A program made the position numbers and the translations under genes. 7,804 nucleotides of DNA from an uncultured Ruminococcus sp. (GTDB lineage Bacteria; Bacillota; Clostridia; Oscillospirales; Ruminococcaceae). Positions 1-7,341 of the stretch are shown piece after piece; within the stretch, counting starts at the first letter, position 1; every line of letters starts with the position of its first letter. The stretch is from assembly GCF_934476685.1 (NCBI RefSeq), contig NZ_CAKSNX010000028.1:1-7804 (forward strand). Reading direction: 5' to 3'. The notes beneath the pieces were generated by a model. The model saw nothing but the letters and a program-made list of their open reading frames with translations, did no database searches and had not been told where the DNA came from.

Positions 1-32
1 GTCGCCCTCTTCACGAGGGCGTGGATTGCAAT
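1..32 (+). repeat. Variant repeat R1 (A29C)
   Basis: The 3' end reads GATTGCAAT instead of GATTGAAAT. The changed base lies in the 11-nt handle that would become the 5' tag of the crRNA for S1 (33-66), a part contacted by the Cas5 subunit in type I complexes. No other repeat in the window has it. It sits at the very edge of the window, so a sequence-end artefact is possible. Confidence 0.9.
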
Positions 33-533
33 CCGTTAAATATCGTAATTCTTTTACTGGTAAGACGTCGCCCTCTTCACGAGGGCGTGGATTGAAATAA
101 AATCCACATTATCGCTATGGTCGTATATATCTGTCGCCCTCTTCACGAGGGCGTGGATTGAAATAACAGTAAAGCCCAGAATAGGTGTTCTCCGCTCACG
201 TCGCCCTCTTCACGAGGGCGTGGATTGAAATTGTAAATGTCTGTCCCTCAAAAACTGTAGTTTCAAGTCGCCCTCTTCACGAGGGCGTGGATTGAAATAT
301 TGTCTATATTATAACAGGCTTTTGTGAAAAACTGTCGCCCTCTTCACGAGGGCGTGGATTGAAATTTATATTTTCAGTAATCATTATCAAATTGTGAATG
401 TCGCCCTCTTCACGAGGGCGTGGATTGAAATATACGAAGGACTGATAGCATCTCGCTCGTATTTTGTCGCCCTCTTCACGAGGGCGTGGATTGAAATATT
501 TCTTCGCCCTCCAGTTGCGACAAGGGTTCGAGT

Positions 534-565
534 GTAGCCCTCTTCACGAGGGCGTGGATTGAAAT
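534..565 (+). repeat. Variant repeat R9 (C3A)
   Basis: R9 begins GTAGCCC instead of GTCGCCC. The substitution removes the C3-G21 pair at the base of the hairpin, next to the expected Cas5d cut site after G21, so this unit may be processed less well. The other 31 bases are consensus. It is the only stem mutation I saw in the array. Confidence 0.9.
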
Positions 566-2616
566 GATACGACAGAAACACACTTTCATAAAAAAGGACA
601 GTCGCCCTCTTCACGAGGGCGTGGATTGAAATACACAAGGTGATCATCTCGATATAGTTTTCTTGCGTCGCCCTCTTCACGAGGGCGTGGATTGAAATCG
701 ACAAACACGGATTGTACCCATTTAACTATGCGGTCGCCCTCTTCACGAGGGCGTGGATTGAAATCAAAGCGGTATCCTACGGTTGATATTTGCGTTTTGT
801 CGCCCTCTTCACGAGGGCGTGGATTGAAATAACTGATGAATACTTTATCCGTCAGCCCGACAGCACGTCGCCCTCTTCACGAGGGCGTGGATTGAAATTC
901 CGCTTAAATCAAGCGTTTTGATTAGTCGCTCTGTCGCCCTCTTCACGAGGGCGTGGATTGAAATTACAGCTTCCTGAGGGTTGTGTGCAAGCACTGTGGT
1001 CGCCCTCTTCACGAGGGCGTGGATTGAAATGCAGGCGGCGCTTCTGCGCTTGCCGGGACTATCGTCGCCCTCTTCACGAGGGCGTGGATTGAAATCAACC
1101 GGGTATGTTAACGCCTTTAAGGATTGCACGTCGCCCTCTTCACGAGGGCGTGGATTGAAATAGAATGTTTATCGCCGACAGAGTGATTGAGGTTTGTCGC
1201 CCTCTTCACGAGGGCGTGGATTGAAATGTCTTGGTTATCTGCTCAAGGTTCAATAGCTTGTGTCGCCCTCTTCACGAGGGCGTGGATTGAAATATCCCGA
1301 ATGGGTAGAAACTCGTGATGATCTATCGTCGCCCTCTTCACGAGGGCGTGGATTGAAATTGACTTTTCCTGCGTCCCTCTTGCCGAGGTTACGCGTCGCC
1401 CTCTTCACGAGGGCGTGGATTGAAATAGCTTGTATGTAGCGAAAACTCTATGCTTTTCGCGTCGCCCTCTTCACGAGGGCGTGGATTGAAATGGGGTGTA
1501 AAAAGATTGAGCAGGTGCTGGAAACGGTCGCCCTCTTCACGAGGGCGTGGATTGAAATTTTGTCGAGCGTAAATGGCACGATAGCGTGGGATGTCGCCCT
1601 CTTCACGAGGGCGTGGATTGAAATGGAAAAAGCTCCTTATTTGCTCTGTAAGCGCCGTATGTCGCCCTCTTCACGAGGGCGTGGATTGAAATTATCGGTG
1701 AGTGCTTCGCCGGGCGTTTTCCGCCCGTCGCCCTCTTCACGAGGGCGTGGATTGAAATGGAATGGGTAACGGCAAAACAATGCGTACTGTAGTCGCCCTC
1801 TTCACGAGGGCGTGGATTGAAATGGCTTCTCCGCCGATAAAAAATCGTATACTCTAAGTCGCCCTCTTCACGAGGGCGTGGATTGAAATCCTCAAAGCTA
1901 AGCAGGTGGAGCGGTATGTATCGTCGCCCTCTTCACGAGGGCGTGGATTGAAATTACACGAATACACGATTTTTTGAAGTTTGTTGCGTCGCCCTCTTCA
2001 CGAGGGCGTGGATTGAAATAACTGTCCCTGAGTTGATACGAGCTGTATTACCAGTCGCCCTCTTCACGAGGGCGTGGATTGAAATATCACTCAGGTCAAG
2101 GGTAATATCGGTGTCTATGGTCGCCCTCTTCACGAGGGCGTGGATTGAAATAGGGCTTAAAGCACTTTGATAACGTTGAGGCACGTCGCCCTCTTCACGA
2201 GGGCGTGGATTGAAATACATCGCTCGCTGTTTATGAACAACTACCATAGTGTCGCCCTCTTCACGAGGGCGTGGATTGAAATTGAGGTGTGGTATGAAGA
2301 AAGAACGTAAAGAACTTCGTCGCCCTCTTCACGAGGGCGTGGATTGAAATGTATACCTTGCGATATGTACTCGCAACGCAGTGAGTCGCCCTCTTCACGA
2401 GGGCGTGGATTGAAATTGTAGCAAAAATAGGGAAAGATTTTGGCACAAAACGTCGCCCTCTTCACGAGGGCGTGGATTGAAATCTCGTCCGTGATAACTC
2501 CGCCTGCGTGCCGCTCTGTCGCCCTCTTCACGAGGGCGTGGATTGAAATAGACTTGGTAACACAGGCGACAGCGCATTCGATACGTCGCCCTCTTCACGA
2601 GGGCGTGGATTGAAAT

Positions 2617-2915
2617 GTATCTCCGATGACACAAGGCAAGTATGTGCCAAGTCGCCCTCTTCACGAGGGCGTGGATTGAAATGTACTGTTGTGCAAGCGT
2701 TTTTTTCTTTTTTGCCGTCGCCCTCTTCACGAGGGCGTGGATTGAAATATTTTCAGACGTTCGGCCATACCAAGATAATCGCGTCGCCCTCTTCACGAGG
2801 GCGTGGATTGAAATTTTCATATTCTACAGCGTCATAAGCTGTACAAGTAGTCGCCCTCTTCACGAGGGCGTGGATTGAAATAGCAAAATTGCACAATTGT
2901 GCGTGATGCCTGTAC
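2617..2915 (+). repeat. Duplicated spacer block, copy 1 (S40-S44)
   Basis: Five spacers: S40 (2617-2650, begins GTATCTCCGATG), S41 (2683-2716, begins GTACTGTTGTGC), S42 (2749-2782, begins ATTTTCAGACG), S43 (2815-2849, begins TTTCATATTC) and S44 (2882-2915, begins AGCAAAATTG). S42, S43 and S44 are base-for-base the same as S77, S78 and S79. S40 equals S75 except that S75 has one extra 3' C. S41 has no counterpart in copy 2; it carries seven T, a C and six T near its 3' end. Confidence 0.95.
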
Positions 2916-4744
2916 GTCGCCCTCTTCACGAGGGCGTGGATTGAAATTTGCCCGTGATGCTGTCGCAGGAGTACCTTGCGGGGTCGCCCTCTTCACGAGG
3001 GCGTGGATTGAAATTTAAAATATGATAGCATAATCATTGCTACTTGTCGTCGCCCTCTTCACGAGGGCGTGGATTGAAATACGGCAAATCAGGCGTTTCG
3101 ATATGGGCCAAAGTAGTCGCCCTCTTCACGAGGGCGTGGATTGAAATATTCTTGACGCCTTTACCGTCAAGAGGGTTGAAACGTCGCCCTCTTCACGAGG
3201 GCGTGGATTGAAATCGTCAGGTATGCAGGCTTATCTGTAATGTCAGATAGTCGCCCTCTTCACGAGGGCGTGGATTGAAATATCTTAGGCGTATACTTTG
3301 TTGTGATAAGTATGGTCGCCCTCTTCACGAGGGCGTGGATTGAAATCGAGAGCAATGCAGATATATAACCATTACCGTAAGTCGCCCTCTTCACGAGGGC
3401 GTGGATTGAAATTTATTCACTCGAACTTTTTCAGAATTACCAATTAAGTCGCCCTCTTCACGAGGGCGTGGATTGAAATCTTTAGGACACTTTGAGTATA
3501 TCACAAAATATGGTCGCCCTCTTCACGAGGGCGTGGATTGAAATAGAAATTTGCGGCGATTTTACGACTCAATTTTGAGGTCGCCCTCTTCACGAGGGCG
3601 TGGATTGAAATCAGCTTGTCTATAAGCACAAATCCGCAATTAGGATGTCGCCCTCTTCACGAGGGCGTGGATTGAAATAGAACACAAGGCTCCGCCGGAA
3701 CAGTAAACACTGGTCGCCCTCTTCACGAGGGCGTGGATTGAAATAGCAGGTCGCAGGAAGAATGGAAAATGTTCCTTGTCGCCCTCTTCACGAGGGCGTG
3801 GATTGAAATACAAAAATGGAACTTGCACGGTCACTCAGATTGCTGTCGCCCTCTTCACGAGGGCGTGGATTGAAATACGGAGATAGTAATAAACGGAGTG
3901 CCTTTTACCGGTCGCCCTCTTCACGAGGGCGTGGATTGAAATTTTTCTGAAGGTTTTGTTGCTTGAACATAGCCAAAGTCGCCCTCTTCACGAGGGCGTG
4001 GATTGAAATACATTGAAACACTGATGAGAGGGTACGATATACCGTCGCCCTCTTCACGAGGGCGTGGATTGAAATGACGAAAAGGTTGACAGCATAATGA
4101 AAGAATTTGGTCGCCCTCTTCACGAGGGCGTGGATTGAAATTTTGTCTGTCTGCTTTTTTGTGTACCGATTGACGAGTCGCCCTCTTCACGAGGGCGTGG
4201 ATTGAAATATCAATCAGAACAATACAATTTTCGGGAGCGTTTAAGTCGCCCTCTTCACGAGGGCGTGGATTGAAATCCTTGCAGGAGCTTTAATCGGCAT
4301 ACTTGCGAGTGGTCGCCCTCTTCACGAGGGCGTGGATTGAAATTGCCGACACAGTAATACTTGTTCGTTATCGTGCTAGTCGCCCTCTTCACGAGGGCGT
4401 GGATTGAAATACCCCCTGCCTGTCGCTAATGTAATATCATACAACGTCGCCCTCTTCACGAGGGCGTGGATTGAAATACGCAGGAACTATGCAGGAACGG
4501 CTCACATCTGGGTCGCCCTCTTCACGAGGGCGTGGATTGAAATATAATGCAGACGGTTGCATCGGCACAGAAAGGCGAGTCGCCCTCTTCACGAGGGCGT
4601 GGATTGAAATAAAAAGTTTCATATTCGTTTTTTCTTTCTCGTTTTGTCGCCCTCTTCACGAGGGCGTGGATTGAAATACCGATTGAACCGTTAGCCCAAT
4701 GAGTACAATTGCGTCGCCCTCTTCACGAGGGCGTGGATTGAAAT

Positions 4745-4777
4745 AATTTGGGGCTTTGCCCCAAACCCCACTTTTTG
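4745..4777 (+). repeat. Spacer S72 with a GC-rich hairpin
   Basis: This 33-nt spacer contains arms TTTGGGG (4747-4753) and CCCCAAA (4759-4765) around loop CTTTG, followed by a C-run and then CTTTTTG. The shape resembles an intrinsic terminator or a small palindromic intergenic element, so the protospacer may be such a site. In the array it adds a hairpin between two repeat hairpins in the pre-crRNA. It is not a terminator serving a gene here. Confidence 0.7.
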
Positions 4778-4941
4778 GTCGCCCTCTTCACGAGGGCGTG
4801 GATTGAAATTCCGCTCCGTCTATGATGCTCTGTATCCGAGCAAGGTCGCCCTCTTCACGAGGGCGTGGATTGAAATGTCAACCTTTCCCGCTGTCTGTGC
4901 CTGCTCTGCGTCGCCCTCTTCACGAGGGCGTGGATTGAAAT

Positions 4942-5240
4942 GTATCTCCGATGACACAAGGCAAGTATGTGCCAACGTCGCCCTCTTCACGAGGGCGTGG
5001 ATTGAAATGTCATATACGCAGATAACACCTGGCGAGATATGGTCGCCCTCTTCACGAGGGCGTGGATTGAAATATTTTCAGACGTTCGGCCATACCAAGA
5101 TAATCGCGTCGCCCTCTTCACGAGGGCGTGGATTGAAATTTTCATATTCTACAGCGTCATAAGCTGTACAAGTAGTCGCCCTCTTCACGAGGGCGTGGAT
5201 TGAAATAGCAAAATTGCACAATTGTGCGTGATGCCTGTAC
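4942..5240 (+). repeat. Duplicated spacer block, copy 2 (S75-S79) with a different second spacer
   Basis: S75 (4942-4976), S77 (5074-5107), S78 (5140-5174) and S79 (5207-5240) match S40, S42, S43 and S44 in the same order and orientation, 2325 bp (35 units) downstream. S75 is 35 nt, against 34 for S40, because of one additional C before the next repeat. The second position holds S76 (5009-5041, begins GTCATATACGC), which is unrelated to S41. The spacers flanking the two blocks (S39/S74 and S45/S80) differ, so the duplicated unit is short. Confidence 0.95.
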
Positions 5241-5308
5241 GTCGCCCTCTTCACGAGGGCGTGGATTGAAATGTTGGTTGTAGTTACAACTAAGCCCACA
5301 AGTCTCTC

Positions 5309-6739
5309 GTCGCCCTCTTCACGAGGGCGTGGATTGAAATAAACAGTAGATTTGTAACCTACGGTTATTATAACCGTCGCCCTCTTCACGAGGGCGTGGA
5401 TTGAAATATACTGTAACAGAGCGTGTTGAAAACGGACAGATGTTGGTCGCCCTCTTCACGAGGGCGTGGATTGAAATGGTTTTTGCGTAATTAAAGCCGA
5501 TAAAATCATCAAGTCGCCCTCTTCACGAGGGCGTGGATTGAAATAGCATCTCAAAGCCGATGATCTCTTTCCGTCATCGGTCGCCCTCTTCACGAGGGCG
5601 TGGATTGAAATATCACTGTTGTATCCATAAAAATCTCCCACTGTGGTCGCCCTCTTCACGAGGGCGTGGATTGAAATACAGCGTGGACGAGTTAGAGCGG
5701 GAATTCTTTAAGAGTCGCCCTCTTCACGAGGGCGTGGATTGAAATCGTAACAACGGACGATTTACCGCCCGACGATACGTCGCCCTCTTCACGAGGGCGT
5801 GGATTGAAATCCGAGCATACAAAAATTTTGCAGTTGCACACTGTGTCGCCCTCTTCACGAGGGCGTGGATTGAAATATATTCGGGCTTACGCATATCCCA
5901 ATATTTATTTGTCGCCCTCTTCACGAGGGCGTGGATTGAAATAACGAATTTTGCGCCGCTGTGCGCACATACTCCGGTCGCCCTCTTCACGAGGGCGTGG
6001 ATTGAAATTTTGCCTCCCACAAATAGCAGCTATAATCGCTTAGTCGCCCTCTTCACGAGGGCGTGGATTGAAATTACGTTGACTTATCCTGCGACCTTTT
6101 CCGCTATAGGTCGCCCTCTTCACGAGGGCGTGGATTGAAATAGAAGTGGAAGAACACGCTATCTGAAAAAGGATAGTCGCCCTCTTCACGAGGGCGTGGA
6201 TTGAAATTCAATTGTAAGCTTGTCGTGCTTTATCGTTGCACCGTCGCCCTCTTCACGAGGGCGTGGATTGAAATAATAATAGATTTAGCAATTGGCATTT
6301 TATCAGAGGTCGCCCTCTTCACGAGGGCGTGGATTGAAATTGTGATATGGAGCGGCGGATATTAAGTGTATTACCGTCGCCCTCTTCACGAGGGCGTGGA
6401 TTGAAATCTCTTCTCGTGGGTACAGGTGGGCGTATGTTCGCGTCGCCCTCTTCACGAGGGCGTGGATTGAAATTCTTACTTCACCCTTTTTCGTGATGTA
6501 ATATTCGGGTCGCCCTCTTCACGAGGGCGTGGATTGAAATCTCCACTTGCTGTATAATGTAGGCAAAAGGAGAAAGTCGCCCTCTTCACGAGGGCGTGGA
6601 TTGAAATCATTTCGGCATTTGAGCCTATGAGTAATTCCCAGTCGCCCTCTTCACGAGGGCGTGGATTGAAATCTATTGTTGAAGCTGTAAAAGAACATAA
6701 AGCAAAAGTCGCCCTCTTCACGAGGGCGTGGATTGAAAT
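5309..6739 (+). repeat. CRISPR repeats R81-R102
   Basis: Repeat starts: 5309, 5376, 5446, 5513, 5580, 5646, 5714, 5779, 5845, 5911, 5977, 6043, 6110, 6176, 6243, 6309, 6376, 6442, 6509, 6576, 6641, 6708. All appear to be consensus. The section contains the only 38-nt spacer (S82, 5408-5445). S84 (5545-5579) contains a 6-bp inverted repeat that becomes 7 bp (CCGATGA/TCATCGG) when the first G of the next repeat is included. No gene is supported here. Confidence 0.95.
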
Positions 6740-6774
6740 AAGGTTATGCGGTCTGAGATACGCTGTCTGATGTG

Positions 6775-7336
6775 GTCGCCCTCTTTACGAGGGCGTGGAT
6801 TGAAATATCGGGATTTCTCCTACCTCGTCAAGTAAGTCGAGTCGCCCTCTTTACGAGGGCGTGGATTGAAATTGCTATTTTAAACCTGCAGTCGGAAACA
6901 ATATGGTGTCGCCCTCTTTACGAGGGCGTGGATTGAAATGAGATAAACAGGGTGTATATCACGCTGATGTTATGTCGCCCTCTTTACGAGGGCGTGGATT
7001 GAAATATACTCCATTGTCAGCTTTTGGTGCTTTGTCTTAAGTCGCCCTCTTCACGAGGGCGTGGATTGAAATTGTTTTCCGTCATACTGAGCAGTATGAC
7101 ACCGCTGTCGCCCTCTTCACGAGGGCGTGGATTGAAATAGCACAAGCACGAAGATAAGCGGTACTAAGGCTTGTCGCCCTCTTCACGAGGGCGTGGATTG
7201 AAATAGCACGTTGTTTATAACCTGCTCGACACGGGGACGTCGCCCTCTTCACGAGGGCGTGGATTGAAATCTCAAGTATATTGTAACACACTTACGGCAA
7301 AAAGGTCGCCCTCTTTACGAGGGCGTGGATTGAAAT
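6775..7336 (+). repeat. CRISPR repeats R103-R111, old end with C12T mosaic
   Basis: Repeat starts: 6775, 6841, 6908, 6974, 7041, 7107, 7173, 7239, 7305. R103, R104, R105, R106 and R111 read CTCTTTACGAG where the consensus reads CTCTTCACGAG (C12T); R107-R110 are consensus. The change lies in the hairpin loop, so the stem and the 11-nt handle are intact and these units should still be processed. Accumulated repeat variants are typical of the leader-distal end of arrays, which fits the repeat orientation. Confidence 0.93.
7073..7106 (+). repeat. Spacer S107 with a perfect 8-bp inverted repeat
   Basis: Arms GTCATACT (7081-7088) and AGTATGAC (7093-7100) flank a 4-nt loop GAGC. Sites of this form are often operators or small stem-loops in phage or plasmid DNA, so the protospacer may be regulatory rather than coding. 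This is inference from symmetry only. Confidence 0.7.
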
Positions 7337-7341
7337 ATTAA

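Larger units (their letters stand above)
1..2549 (+). repeat. CRISPR repeats R1-R39, leader-ward section
   Basis: Repeat starts (each 32 bp): 1, 67, 133, 200, 267, 334, 400, 466, 534, 601, 667, 733, 799, 867, 933, 999, 1064, 1130, 1196, 1262, 1328, 1395, 1461, 1527, 1593, 1661, 1727, 1792, 1858, 1923, 1988, 2054, 2120, 2185, 2251, 2319, 2385, 2452, 2518. All are consensus except R1 (A29C) and R9 (C3A). Spacers are all different as far as I can see and none is obviously related to the flanking gene. I see no gene here: open frames on both strands arise because the repeat has no stop codon in several frames. Confidence 0.95.
2585..5272 (+). repeat. CRISPR repeats R40-R80, section bounded by a duplicated spacer block
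   Basis: Repeat starts: 2585, 2651, 2717, 2783, 2850, 2916, 2983, 3049, 3116, 3183, 3250, 3315, 3381, 3448, 3513, 3580, 3647, 3713, 3778, 3845, 3911, 3978, 4044, 4110, 4177, 4245, 4312, 4379, 4446, 4512, 4579, 4646, 4713, 4778, 4845, 4910, 4977, 5042, 5108, 5175, 5241. All appear to be consensus. The first five spacers (S40-S44) are largely repeated by the last five (S75-S79). The 30 spacers between (S45-S74) occur only once. No gene is supported in this stretch. Confidence 0.95.
1..7336 (+). CRISPR. Type I-C CRISPR array, 111 repeats / 110 spacers
   Basis: The 32-bp repeat recurs every 65-70 bp from base 1 without a missing unit. Its parts are GT, stem arm CGCCCTC (repeat positions 3-9), loop TTCAC (10-14), stem arm GAGGGCG (15-21) and tail TGGATTGAAAT (22-32). 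The arms are perfect reverse complements. By eye 104 of 111 copies match the consensus; R1, R9, R103-R106 and R111 each carry one substitution. Spacer lengths are 33 (13 spacers), 34 (50), 35 (39), 36 (7) and 38 (1), mean 34.4. Known for type I-C: Cas5d cuts 3' of the stem, leaving an 11-nt 5' handle, here UGGAUUGAAAU; the guide loads into Cascade (Cas5-Cas8c-Cas7) and Cas3 degrades DNA. Repeat polarity implies + strand transcription with the leader left of base 1. The array may be longer, since the window opens on the first base of a repeat. Type is inferred from the repeat alone because no cas genes are in view. Confidence 0.98.

Noticed and set aside
498..533. S8 contains TTCGCCCTCC, suggesting a degenerate extra repeat.
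   Set aside because: Only about eight bases resemble the repeat, the rest does not align, and the spacer has a normal length of 36.
3008..3034. Possible promoter formed by TTGAAA at the end of R46 and CATAAT in spacer S46.
   Set aside because: The spacing is 15 bp, the -10 is imperfect, and TTGAAA occurs at the end of nearly every repeat, so a weak -10-like match in one of 110 spacers is expected.
1360..6109. S21 (1360-1373) and S92 (6080-6093) share a 14-base stretch with one mismatch (TGACTT-T/A-TCCTGCG).
   Set aside because: Among all pairs of 14-mers in about 3.8 kb of spacer sequence, roughly one such near match is expected by chance, and the rest of the two spacers does not align.
6541..6575. 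TATAAT and AGGAG in spacer S99, resembling a -10 box and a ribosome binding site.
   Set aside because: There is no suitably spaced -35 (TTGAAA lies 13 bp upstream) and no open frame follows. It may reflect a promoter in the protospacer but is not one acting here.
387..7291. Many 60-141 residue open frames on both strands, with repeated peptides such as ISIHALVKRAT, FNPRPREEGD, SPSSRGRGLK and VALFTRAWIE.
   Set aside because: These peptides are the CRISPR repeat read in different frames, joined by translated spacers. They have no independent start signals and overlap on both strands, so they are artefacts of the array and not tandem-repeat proteins.
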